24,271 nucleotides of DNA from assembly GCA_959598545.1 (NCBI GenBank), contig CAUGFC010000014.1:1-24271 (forward strand). The letters run 5' to 3'. The DNA comes from an uncultured Olsenella sp. (GTDB taxonomy: Bacteria; Actinomycetota; Coriobacteriia; Coriobacteriales; Atopobiaceae). This document shows, in pieces, positions 1 to 8,482 of this stretch; the first letter of the stretch is position 1; each line of letters starts with the position of its first letter. The translations under genes were made by a program, and so were the position numbers. The notes below the pieces were generated by a model that made no database searches, had not been told where the DNA came from, and saw only the letters and a program-made list of their open reading frames with translations.

Positions 1-281
1 TGGTACTGCGCGGAGACCTCGAGGCCGATCGTGACGTTGTCCTGCGTCTTGACGTTGATGTTGAAGCCGTTCCTCATCGTGCGCAGCGAGACCGTGGCGG
101 CCTTGCGGTCCACGAACGGGATCTTGGCGTGGAAGCCCGCGCCCACGATCTTGTGGAACTTGCCCAGGCGCTCGATGATGACGGCGTGCTGCTGCTTGAC
201 CACGTAGAACAGGTTGCCGGTGACGATCCCCACGATTAGGAACACGACCACCAGCATGACGAGCAAACCAATGAACGGCAT
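1..281 (-). CDS. SPFH/Band 7 (stomatin/QmcA-like) membrane protein, 5' part only
   Basis: The first 93 residues are in the window; the rest lies beyond position 1. Residues 4-27 form one hydrophobic N-terminal membrane anchor. They are followed by the hallmark start of an SPFH/Band 7 domain: a KQQHAVIIERLGKFHKI stretch near 29-45, then GAGFHAKIPFVDR, then a beta-rich LRTMRNGFNINVKTQDNVT region. This family (stomatin, QmcA, HflK/C, flotillin-like) forms large membrane-associated oligomeric rings and modulates membrane proteases or microdomains. The start is well placed, with AAGGAG about 7 nt before the ATG. It is divergent from the membrane protein at 378, with a 96-bp spacer between them. 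The family call is secure; the subfamily cannot be set from the fragment. Confidence 0.88.
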   Translation of the reverse strand, partial: MPFIGLLVMLVVVFLIVGIVTGNLFYVVKQQHAVIIERLGKFHKIVGAGFHAKIPFVDRKAATVSLRTMRNGFNINVKTQDNVTIGLEVSAQY

Positions 282-312
282 GATCGCTCCTTAGAACGGA
301 TTACGTTCCCCT

Positions 313-345
313 AGCATACCCATACGGCCCGCCCGACAATATACT
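313..345. promoter_or_regulatory. Divergent promoter region between SPFH gene and membrane protein
   Basis: The 96-bp spacer is more AT-rich than its surroundings. TATACT at 340-345 is a plausible -10 for the rightward gene, 33 nt before its ATG. AGCATA at 313-318 reads TATGCT on the minus strand and could be the -10 for the SPFH gene. No convincing -35 was seen for either, so this is a motif-based guess. Confidence 0.35.
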
Positions 346-377
346 GAGAAGGACAAAAGGTCGTAAGGAGGGGTCAG

Positions 378-1451
378 ATGTCCCGCTTCAGGTTCTCGAG
401 CACGCCCGACAGCCAGGTCGATCCCTTCAACGCCGGCGACCCCGTCATGCCGGGCGACGAGCCCGAGTGGCTGGACGACGAGCCGGATGACGTCGGCTAC
501 ACCCCGCACGGCGAGAAGGGCGGCGAGCCCCACAAGGACGCCGACAACTACCAGGCGCCCACCACGCGCGGCCACGACTACGACGCGCCCACGATAGACG
601 AGGAGCCGGAGCCGCCCGCGGCCGCCGGCTGGATGCGCGACCTCGGCCGACAGTGGCAGCAGGCGATGGGCGAGGCGCGAGGCGAGAAGGGCCGCGCGCC
701 CCGACCGCGCCGCGCGCCCGCACCGACTGGCGGCTCGGCCGAGTCGACCCGCAAGGGCGTCGCCTCCGGGCTGCGCCTCGTCGTCATAGCCTTCGTCGTC
801 GTCACCGTGATCGCGAACGTGGTGCCCACCGTCGTCTCCTGCGTCGGCGAGCTCGTGGACGGGGCGTCCTCGTTCGAGTGGGGGTCGTCGGTCGATGACG
901 ACTACGTCGACGACGTCGCCATGCTCAGCGACGAGGAGGGCGAGCGCGCCGCCGCGGCGATGGAGGCGCGCCTCGAGGTCCTTCTCGCCGACCCCGCGTC
1001 CGGCGAGCTGCACGAGCACCTGGCCGCCTACCTGGACGAGCGGCTCCTCGAATCCCTGGGTCGCACGTCCGCCGAGCTGGGGATAGACGCCGACGCGTGG
1101 GCAACGTGGTTCATCTCGAGCGTGAGCTGCGGCGACGTCGACGCCTATGCCTACGAGAACGGTGTCGCGCACGCCTACTTCGACGTCCGGACCCCGCTCG
1201 CGAGCAGCGTCATATGGGATGCGGTCGAACCGATCTCGGGCCATCTCGCCGAGCACGGGCTCACGACCCCGGGCTCCGAGCTCGGCGCCGAGGACCGCGA
1301 GCGCGTCTCCTCGATCTTCCAGGAGGAACTCGACGAAACGGGTCCGCTCGACCGCTTCTGCAGCGCGGACCTCGCCCTCGTCGACGGGGAGTGGGAGCTC
1401 GAGGGCGAGAACCTCGAGGAGTTCCTCCGCAACACCTTCGGCATGTACTGA
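378..1451 (+). CDS. Single-pass membrane protein of unknown function
   Basis: 357 aa. I do not recognise a family. Residues 1-130 are predicted disordered: acidic and proline-rich at first (many D, E and P), then a basic, R/P/A-rich juxtamembrane part around 100-126. One clear transmembrane helix covers about 132-155. Residues 160-357 form an acidic, soluble, probably extracytoplasmic domain with a helical repeat-like middle and a C-terminal portion ending NTFGMY. A strong Shine-Dalgarno (AAGGAGGGG) lies 4-5 nt before the ATG. The topology (long charged cytoplasmic tail, one helix, outside domain) fits an anchored sensor or envelope factor, but nothing shows a function. It carries three copies of the GGCGAGAAG/CTTCTCGCC word (510, 681, 981). 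Confidence 0.8.
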   Translation: MSRFRFSSTPDSQVDPFNAGDPVMPGDEPEWLDDEPDDVGYTPHGEKGGEPHKDADNYQAPTTRGHDYDAPTIDEEPEPPAAAGWMRDLGRQWQQAMGEARGEKGRAPRPRRAPAPTGGSAESTRKGVASGLRLVVIAFVVVTVIANVVPTVVSCVGELVDGASSFEWGSSVDDDYVDDVAMLSDEEGERAAAAMEARLEVLLADPASGELHEHLAAYLDERLLESLGRTSAELGIDADAWATWFISSVSCGDVDAYAYENGVAHAYFDVRTPLASSVIWDAVEPISGHLAEHGLTTPGSELGAEDRERVSSIFQEELDETGPLDRFCSADLALVDGEWELEGENLEEFLRNTFGMY

Positions 1452-1593
1452 TCCCCGCGCCCCCCGCAAGCCGCCACCCCGCCCGACGCGCGAGCCAGGC
1501 CCGGAGGGAGCGGTTTATCCGTGAGGGGAGGTGACGCGCGACCGCCCAAGGGATACCATGGGCGCCCGCGACCGACCGGGGAAGGGGGGCGAC

Positions 1594-2946
1594 ATGACGC
1601 AACCGACGGCGCGACGCCGCTACTCGCTCACGACCGCCATCTGTCTGATCATGGGCATCTGCATCGGCTCGGGCATCTTCTTCAAGTCCGACAACGTGCT
1701 CATCGCCACGGGCGGCAGCATAGGCCTGGGCGTGGTCATGTTCTGCCTCGCCGCCACCTACATCGTCTTCGGCGGCCTGTGCCTCACGCTCTTCGCCGCG
1801 CGCACCGACCGCGCGGGCGGGCTCGTTGACTACGCCGAGCGCTTCGTCTCGCCGCGCTTCGCCCGGCTGATCGGCTGGCACTACGCCTTCGTCTACCTGC
1901 CGTCCATCTCCGCGGTCATCTTCTGGGTCGTGGGCGTCTACGCCTGCATGGTGTTCGGCCTGCCGGGCACGCTCGCGCAGCAGCTGGGCATCGGGCTCGC
2001 GGCCCTTCTCGCCTGCTCGCTGGCCAACGCCCTCGCCCCGCGCCTCTCCGGCTGGGCACAGAACGCCTTCACGGCCGTCAAGGTGGCGCCGCTTCTCGTC
2101 GTGGGCGTGATAGGCCTGGTCTCCGTGCTCTCCGGGCACGCCGCCACGCCGGCGGCCTCCGCGACCGGGGCGACGGGCGCGGGCGGCCTCGCCTGGCTCG
2201 CGGCGGCCGCGCCGATAGCCTTCTCCTTCGACGGGTGGCCCGCCGCCACCTCCATCGCGCCCGAGCTCCGACGCGCCCAGCGCAACCTTCCCATCGCCCT
2301 CGTCGTGGCGCCGCTCGCCATCCTCGCGCTCTACCTCGCCTACTTCGTCGGCCTCTCGGTCACGCTGGGGCCGGCCACCGTCATGGAGGCCGGCGACGCG
2401 AGCCTCGCGCTGCTCTTCTCGCGCCTCCTCGGGCCGGAGGCCGCGACGCTCCCCAACCTGATCGCGCTGCTCGCCGTGCTGGGGACCGGCAACGGTCTCG
2501 TGCTCTCGCTGCAACGCCTGCCCCAGGCCCTCGCCCAGCGCGGCGACCTCCCGGGCGGGCGGCGCCTCGTGCGCGACGCCAGCGTGGGGAGCGTCTCCCG
2601 CCTCGGGGCGGTCCTCGCCGTCGCCTGCACGCTCGCCTGGGGGGTCGTCCACGCGGTGGTGCAGTCCTGCGGCCTCGTCCCCAACGGCGACGTCTCCGAG
2701 GTCAGCGTCTGCCTCTCGATGCTGCTCATGCTCCCCTACTTCGCCGCGGCGTGGCGCATGCGCCGGACGGGCCAGGCGGGTCGGCTCCGCGGTCGCGTAG
2801 CACCGGTCCTCGCCGGCGCCTGCTGCCTGCTCGTGGGGCTCTCCGGCCTCGCCGGGCCCGCGCGGATCGCCCTCGCGGCGGTCGAGCTTGCCGTCCTTCT
2901 CGCCGTTGCGTTACTCTGCCGTCGGCGAACGGACGCCGCCCGGTGA
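1594..2946 (+). CDS. APC-superfamily amino-acid permease
   Basis: 450 aa from the ATG at 1594. The protein is hydrophobic almost throughout, with about 12 membrane helices, and opens with the APC signature: a short basic N-terminus, then TAICLIMGICIGSGIFF, where the GSGIF loop (25-29) is the substrate-binding unwound segment of helix 1. The pattern resembles amino-acid exchangers and permeases of the SteT/LAT type; the substrate cannot be read. An in-frame GTG at 1531 would add 21 charged residues that family members lack; ATG 1594 follows GGAAGGGGGG at good spacing and is preferred. It ends 62 nt before the next gene on the same strand and may be co-transcribed with it. Confidence 0.85.
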   Translation: MTQPTARRRYSLTTAICLIMGICIGSGIFFKSDNVLIATGGSIGLGVVMFCLAATYIVFGGLCLTLFAARTDRAGGLVDYAERFVSPRFARLIGWHYAFVYLPSISAVIFWVVGVYACMVFGLPGTLAQQLGIGLAALLACSLANALAPRLSGWAQNAFTAVKVAPLLVVGVIGLVSVLSGHAATPAASATGATGAGGLAWLAAAAPIAFSFDGWPAATSIAPELRRAQRNLPIALVVAPLAILALYLAYFVGLSVTLGPATVMEAGDASLALLFSRLLGPEAATLPNLIALLAVLGTGNGLVLSLQRLPQALAQRGDLPGGRRLVRDASVGSVSRLGAVLAVACTLAWGVVHAVVQSCGLVPNGDVSEVSVCLSMLLMLPYFAAAWRMRRTGQAGRLRGRVAPVLAGACCLLVGLSGLAGPARIALAAVELAVLLAVALLCRRRTDAAR

Positions 2947-3008
2947 ATACATGCCGTCGCGGCGGGAACCATACAAGTGGCTGAACACTGACTGACCCGG
3001 GAGGTCTC

Positions 3009-3992
3009 ATGCAGGATACGAACGTCGAGAGGGACGAGGCGCCCGAGCAGGGGGTCTCCGGGGCCCTTCGCTCCGGCATCTTCGAGGTGGGCCACGTCCC
3101 GCACGAGCTGGTGCCCGCCGCCGACGGCCCAGCGCCGATCGAGGGCCGCCTGCGTAAGGCGCCGCTGCGCGTGCCGGACAACTACGAGGAGTGCAGCGGG
3201 TTCACGCTCTTCGGCCGCCGTATCAGGACGCTGCTCTACTCCACCGACGTCGCCGCGATCCGCAACTCCAACGCCGACGCCATCTTTGCCGTCTACCCGT
3301 TCACGGCGCAGCCCGCCATCACCCAGGCGCTGCTCACGGTGGCCGAGGCACCGCTCTTCGTGGGCGTGGGCGGCGGCACCACCACGGGCCGGCGCGCCGC
3401 GGAGCTCGCCGCCGTCTCCGAGATGCAGGGCGCCGCGGGCGTGGTCCTGAACTCCCCCGCCACGCCGGAGATGGTCGCGCAGGTGGCCTCGACCGTGGAC
3501 ATCCCCGTGATCGCCACGATCACGCGCTTCGACAACGAGGCGGCAGAGAAGATCCAGGCCGGCGCCCGCATCATCAACGTGGCCGCCGGGCGCCGCACGC
3601 CCGAGGTCATCGCCGAGCTGCGCGCCGCCTTCCCCGCACTGCCGATCATCGCCACCGGCGGGCGCGACGACGAGACCGCCGCCGCCACCGTCGCCGCCGG
3701 CGCCAACGCGCTCATCTGGGCGCCGCCGAGCGTCGTCGAGCTGCAGCGCGACATGATGCTGCGCTACCGCGAGAAGGCCGAGGCGGCCGCGGAGGCCGCC
3801 GGCGAGGAGACGCCCGTCGCCACCGTGGTCCCGGACATCACCGACATGCCGGTCGCCGACGTTCCCAACGGCGTGGTGGAGAGCGTCTCCCCCGAGGTGG
3901 AGGAGTCAGAGCAGATCGGCGAGGAGGACTTCGTGAGCCCGTACCAAGGCCGCCTGCCGATCCTGTCGTTCTTCGGCCGCAAGCGCGGCTAG
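3009..3992 (+). CDS. Conserved TIM-barrel-like protein of unknown activity
   Basis: 327 aa. Residues about 75-245 alternate beta strands and helices in the manner of a phosphate-binding (beta/alpha)8 barrel: FVGVGGGTTTGRRAAEL (117-133), VVLNSPATPEM, IPVIATITRF (165-174), RIINVAAGR (187-195), PIIATGGRDDETAAATVAAG (212-231), then ALIWAPPS. The late glycine-rich turns resemble IMPDH-, nitronate monooxygenase- or HisA-like folds, but no catalytic residue set could be matched. The N-terminal 60 residues and the acidic C-terminal tail (260-315, rich in E, A and V, ending in a basic FFGRKRG) lie outside the barrel. The start is good (GGGAGG, 4 nt, ATG). Similar proteins in related genomes may carry vague hydrolase labels, so I name only the fold. 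Confidence 0.7.
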   Translation: MQDTNVERDEAPEQGVSGALRSGIFEVGHVPHELVPAADGPAPIEGRLRKAPLRVPDNYEECSGFTLFGRRIRTLLYSTDVAAIRNSNADAIFAVYPFTAQPAITQALLTVAEAPLFVGVGGGTTTGRRAAELAAVSEMQGAAGVVLNSPATPEMVAQVASTVDIPVIATITRFDNEAAEKIQAGARIINVAAGRRTPEVIAELRAAFPALPIIATGGRDDETAAATVAAGANALIWAPPSVVELQRDMMLRYREKAEAAAEAAGEETPVATVVPDITDMPVADVPNGVVESVSPEVEESEQIGEEDFVSPYQGRLPILSFFGRKRG

Positions 3993-4000
3993 CGCACGTT

Positions 4001-4149
4001 CTTCTCGCCGCGCGCGCACTTTGCACTTTGTAACGTTTTCGGGCCCCAAAGTGTTACCGACCGCAAGCTGTCGTCGCCGACTTTGCGCTTTGTAACGCTT
4101 TGGGGCCCTGATTCGTTACCAATCGCAAGCTGGCATCCGTGGCGAGAAG
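4001..4149. repeat. Composite intergenic repeat A: two 62-bp tandem units inside GGCGAGAAG inverted repeats
   Basis: CTTCTCGCC (4001-4009) and GGCGAGAAG (4141-4149) are perfect 9-bp terminal inverted repeats. Between them are two tandem copies spaced 62 bp apart (4018-4070 and 4080-4132). Each has the order ACTTTGC, CTTTGTAAC, a central GGGCCC, GTTACC, and CGCAAGCTG. Within each copy GTAAC and GTTAC can pair around the GGGCCC core, so each is a potential hairpin. The element fills the 175-bp gap between convergent genes (3992 and 4168) and may serve as their bidirectional terminator. There is no U-tract. Confidence 0.85.
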
Positions 4150-4167
4150 AGCGCCCGCCCGCGGCGC

Positions 4168-4746
4168 CTACGCGAAGACGATCTCTCCGGTCGCGGCGTC
4201 CATCGACTTCACGATGGCGAGCGACTCGACCTGGTAGCCGCGGCGACGCAGCTCGTCGCCGCCCGGCTGGAAGCCCTTCTCGATGGCGATGCCGATGCCC
4301 TCCACGATGACGCCGGCCTCGTCGCAGATCTGGAGCAGCCCGTTCATAGCGCAGCCCATGGCCATGAAGTCGTCGATGATGAGCACGTGCTCGCCGCGCG
4401 TGAGGAAGCGCTTGGCGACGATGACCTGGTACTCGCGGCCCTTGGTGTAGCTCGTGATGTTGGTGCGGTACTGGTCGCCGTCGAGGTTCTTGGACTCGGT
4501 CTTGCGGGCGAAGACCACGGGCACGCCGCCAAAGTGGGTTGCCGCCACGCACGCGATGCCGATGCCGGAGGCCTCGATCGTGAGGATCTTGTCGATGCGC
4601 TTGCCGGCAAAGAGGCGCGCCCACTCGGCGCCCATGTGGTCGTAGAGGGCCACGTCGCACTGGTGGTTGAGGAAGTTGTCGACCTTGAGGACGTTGCCCT
4701 CGCGAACGATGCCGTCCTGACGGATGCGGTCCTCAAGCTCCTTCAT
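4168..4746 (-). CDS. xpt: Xanthine phosphoribosyltransferase
   Basis: 192 aa, the usual Xpt length. It converts xanthine plus PRPP to XMP in cytosolic purine salvage. It aligns along its whole length with the Bacillus-type Xpt pattern: KVDNFLNHQ near 21-29, TIEASGIGIA near 57-65, FARKTESKNL near 79-88, and the PRPP-binding loop VLIIDDFMAMGCAMNGL at 121-137. The common B. subtilis loop reads DDFLANGQA, so the MAMGCAM version is a variant. It stands alone, convergent with the TIM-barrel gene and divergent from the DUF2975 gene. The upstream DNA shows no purine-riboswitch core; control is probably transcriptional. The Shine-Dalgarno is weak (GAGAGGGG about 8 nt upstream). Confidence 0.95.
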   Translation of the reverse strand: MKELEDRIRQDGIVREGNVLKVDNFLNHQCDVALYDHMGAEWARLFAGKRIDKILTIEASGIGIACVAATHFGGVPVVFARKTESKNLDGDQYRTNITSYTKGREYQVIVAKRFLTRGEHVLIIDDFMAMGCAMNGLLQICDEAGVIVEGIGIAIEKGFQPGGDELRRRGYQVESLAIVKSMDAATGEIVFA

Positions 4747-4784
4747 GCGCCTGCCCCTCTCGTGGTGGTGTTGACGTCCCGTCC

Positions 4785-4790
4785 ATTATG
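4785..4790 (-). promoter_or_regulatory. xpt: Candidate -10 of the xpt promoter
   Basis: On the minus strand this reads CATAAT preceded by TG (TGCATAAT), an extended -10 box, about 39 nt upstream of the xpt ATG. No good -35 is visible, as is common with extended -10 promoters. Confidence 0.45.
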
Positions 4791-4831
4791 CACGCTCGGC
4801 GCGCGTTTGGCGCCGTTCGCCTGAAAACTCG

Positions 4832-4893
4832 TTGGTACTTATCGATAATCGTTAAGTAGTGGCATAAGAACGATAAGGGCAGCTGGCGAGAAG
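4832..4893. promoter_or_regulatory. AT-rich palindromic operator region plus GGCGAGAAG (intergenic region B)
   Basis: This AT-rich patch in GC-rich DNA contains the perfect 10-bp palindrome TTATCGATAA (4839-4848), a related ATCGTTAAG (4848-4856), and CGATAAG (4871-4877), which is the inverse of CTTATCG (4838-4844). AGCTGGCGAGAAGAAC follows directly (4881-4896), 16 nt before the DUF2975 gene. The repeated TTATCG half-sites fit an operator for the small XRE-type regulator encoded downstream. Promoter boxes inside it are ambiguous (TTGGTA at 4832 as a -35, several possible -10s). Confidence 0.5.
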
Positions 4894-4908
4894 AACGGGG
4901 CGATCGCA

Positions 4909-5511
4909 ATGACCAACGAGACCCTGGCACGCTCCGAGGCAGATCGTCGCATCCGGCGCATGGCGACCGTGGCAGCGTGGCTCTGCGCGCTCGTGGCCGC
5001 GGGGTCGCTCATCATGGCGGTCGTGTCGCTGTGGCTGGCTGTCGACCTGACGCGCGTGGGCATGGTCGAGGACGGCAAGGGCCTGCTCGCCGCGTTCTTC
5101 ACCACATCCGCAGAGCGCGACGGCATGACGTGGGTCGGCGGCGCGGCCCCCTACCAGCTGGCGAGCGCCGTGGGCGGCGCGCTCACCTTCGTCGCCTACC
5201 TCGGCGCCACGCGCGTCTGCCAGCGTGTCGCGGATACGGGCGAGGTCTTCTCGCTGGGCGTCGTGCGCAGGCTCAGGCGTGCCTCGGTCTTTCTCGTCCT
5301 GTCCGCCTTCATGCCGGGTCTTTTGCGTCTCGCGGGGAGGGCAATCTCCGGGGTGGTGGCCAGCCAGCTCATGGCGGAGGCCGCCTTCATCCCAGCGGGC
5401 ACGGTGATTATCGACAACGGGGCGCTCGCGATCGGGGCGCTGCTGTTCGCGATCTGCCGCATGTTCGAGTACGGCTGCATCCTGCAGAAGCAGGACGACG
5501 AGCTGCTGTGA
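4909..5511 (+). CDS. DUF2975 family membrane protein
   Basis: 200 aa with four predicted membrane helices at about 19-46, 82-100, 124-143 and 163-183. The loop before helix 3 has the typical family motif, GEVFS (111-115) followed by a basic LRRAS turn. DUF2975 proteins are small integral membrane proteins usually encoded next to a YozG-type Cro/CI regulator, and one follows here after 9 bp. The biochemical role of the family is not established; a membrane partner or sensor for the regulator is a reasonable inference. The start ATG at 4909 has a GGGGCG-type ribosome site. Confidence 0.82.
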   Translation: MTNETLARSEADRRIRRMATVAAWLCALVAAGSLIMAVVSLWLAVDLTRVGMVEDGKGLLAAFFTTSAERDGMTWVGGAAPYQLASAVGGALTFVAYLGATRVCQRVADTGEVFSLGVVRRLRRASVFLVLSAFMPGLLRLAGRAISGVVASQLMAEAAFIPAGTVIIDNGALAIGALLFAICRMFEYGCILQKQDDELL

Positions 5512-5520
5512 GGTGACGGC

Positions 5521-5736
5521 GTGATCGTGCTGCGCCTCGACCGCGTGCTCGCGGACCGCAAGATGCGCTCGAAGGAGCTTGCCGAGAGGATCGGGCTCAC
5601 CGAGGTCAACCTCTCGCGCATCAAGACCGGGAAGATCTCCGCCGTGCGCTTCTCGACGCTCGACGCCATCTGTCGCGAGCTGGGCTGCCAGCCCGGCGAC
5701 ATCCTCGAGTATGTGCCGGACGAGCCCGAGATCTGA
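5521..5736 (+). CDS. YozG-type XRE/Cro-CI helix-turn-helix regulator
   Basis: 71 aa, essentially only a helix-turn-helix domain. Helices at 17-25 (SKELAERIG) and 28-38 (EVNLSRIKTGK) are the HTH, followed by STLDAICRELGCQPGDILEY, the conserved tail of YozG/YgzD-like proteins. The GTG start at 5521 is preceded by GAGGTG that overlaps the stop of the DUF2975 gene, so the two are an operon and probably translationally coupled. It is likely an autoregulator acting on the TTATCG-type sites at 4838-4877; that link is inference. Confidence 0.9.
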   Translation: MIVLRLDRVLADRKMRSKELAERIGLTEVNLSRIKTGKISAVRFSTLDAICRELGCQPGDILEYVPDEPEI

Positions 5737-5870
5737 CGACCGGGGCGCCGCTCGCCGAATCGTAGTTCCCGCAAGCGTGTTACCGCTATCTTTCGGCTAT
5801 CTCCCTCCCGGGGATTCCCGTCGTCACGTGCTTCTCGTCAGAATTTGTCGAATGTGGCGGTTGGCACATT

Positions 5871-5929
5871 GCGGTTGGTAACAAAATTGCGGCGAAAAAC
5901 GTTACCAACCGCTTTATTCAGCCGAGAAG
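5871..5929. repeat. Intergenic repeat C: perfect 12-bp inverted repeat followed by CGAGAAG
   Basis: GCGGTTGGTAAC (5871-5882) and GTTACCAACCGC (5901-5912) are exact complements around an 18-nt loop. CGAGAAG follows at 5923-5929. The right arm matches the GTTACCnAYCGC core of repeat A at 4053-4064 and 4115-4126. A further direct copy of GCGGTTGG lies at 5857-5864 and a loose GTTACCGC at 5779-5786. The remainder of the 276-bp gap (5737-6012) holds only the metal-operon promoter. The hairpin could terminate the DUF2975 operon, but its T-run is weak. Confidence 0.8.
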
Positions 5930-5954
5930 AACCTTGCCGTGGCGAAAGTTCCCG

Positions 5955-5982
5955 TTGACATATGAACGTGTGCTCATATAAT
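5955..5982 (+). promoter_or_regulatory. Strong sigma-70-type promoter overlapping an ArsR/SmtB-type operator
   Basis: TTGACA (5955-5960), a 16-bp spacer and TATAAT (5977-5982) form a consensus promoter. Inside it lies ATATGAAC-n4-GCTCATAT (5960-5979), a near-perfect inverted repeat of the type bound by SmtB/CzrA/CadC metal sensors. Repressor bound here would cover the spacer and part of the -10. The regulator's own ATG lies 31 nt downstream of the -10, so the operon appears autorepressed and metal-induced. Confidence 0.9.
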
Positions 5983-6012
5983 CATACTCACATACGAACG
6001 AGAGGAGCGCGC

Positions 6013-6324
6013 ATGCCCGAGGAGCCCACCCCCACCGAGATGCCCGACGAGGAGCTGCTCTACGACCTCGCCGACCTGTTCAAGGTGTTCAGCGACACCA
6101 CCCGCATCAAGATCCTCTACGCCCTCATGGGCCGCGAGCTCTGCGTCGCGGACATCGCCGAGGAGACCGGCAGCACCCAGAGCGCGGTCTCCCACCAGCT
6201 GCGGACGCTCAAGCAGTCGCACCTGGTGAAGTTCCAGCGCGACGGGCGCAACGTGCTCTACTCGCTCGCCGACGACCACGTCTACACCATGCTCAGCCAG
6301 GGCATGTCCCACATCTGCGAGTAA
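6013..6324 (+). CDS. ArsR/SmtB-family metal-sensing repressor (zinc-type alpha5 site)
   Basis: 103 aa winged-helix repressor. The recognition region is ELCVADIAEETGSTQSAVSH (42-61), and RDGRNVLYSL (77-85) is the wing. The C-terminal helix holds D87, H89, H100 and E103 in exact D-x-H-x10-H-x2-E spacing, the alpha5 zinc site of SmtB-type sensors. C44 in ELCVAD sits where CadC-type sensors have an alpha3 ligand, but the paired N-terminal cysteines are missing, so a zinc (possibly Cd/Co) alpha5 sensor is the best reading. ATG 6013 follows GAGAGGAG. An upstream in-frame ATG at 5962 lies inside the promoter, before any transcript could start, and is rejected. First gene of the metal operon. Confidence 0.93.
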   Translation: MPEEPTPTEMPDEELLYDLADLFKVFSDTTRIKILYALMGRELCVADIAEETGSTQSAVSHQLRTLKQSHLVKFQRDGRNVLYSLADDHVYTMLSQGMSHICE

Positions 6325-6333
6325 GGAGATCCC

Positions 6334-6552
6334 ATGCGCAAGTCATTCAGGCTCGACGAGATCGACTGCGCCAACTGTGCGCGCAAGCTTCAGGACGAGC
6401 TCGCCAGGCTCGACGGCGTCGACGCCGTCTCCGTCAACTTCATGACGCAGAAGCTCACGCTCTCCGCGGCGGACGAGTGCTTCGACGAGGTCCTCGACCG
6501 CGTCGTCGCCCTCGCCGCGCGCGTCGAGCCCGACTGCGAGATCGTCCGCTAG
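6334..6552 (+). CDS. Free-standing heavy-metal-associated (HMA) domain protein
   Basis: 72 aa single HMA ferredoxin-like domain. The metal-binding loop is DCANC with C12 and C15 (CxxC), followed by ARKLQDELARLDGVDAVSVN, matching the first helix and second strand of the family. It can act as a cytosolic metallochaperone or as a detached metal-binding domain for the ATPase. AAGGAG stands at the ideal distance, 9 bp after the repressor gene, and the ATPase begins 19 bp downstream. The aspartate just before CxxC is common in zinc-preferring HMA domains. Confidence 0.9.
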   Translation: MRKSFRLDEIDCANCARKLQDELARLDGVDAVSVNFMTQKLTLSAADECFDEVLDRVVALAARVEPDCEIVR

Positions 6553-6571
6553 GCGCCGGGAGGTCGCCGCC

Positions 6572-8478
<1,907 letters not shown>

Positions 8479-8482
<4 letters not shown>

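Noticed and set aside
291..1469. 392-codon frame antisense to the membrane protein at 378
   Set aside because: The sense frame has a strong Shine-Dalgarno, a clean membrane helix and natural composition; the antisense frame does not.
4018..4132. CRISPR array
   Set aside because: Only two diverged repeats, no unique spacers of constant length between identical repeats, and no cas genes nearby.
4747..4908. Purine riboswitch upstream of xpt
   Set aside because: Looked for because xpt is often riboswitch-controlled; the conserved purine-aptamer core and its two pairing loops are not present, and the inferred leader is under 40 nt.
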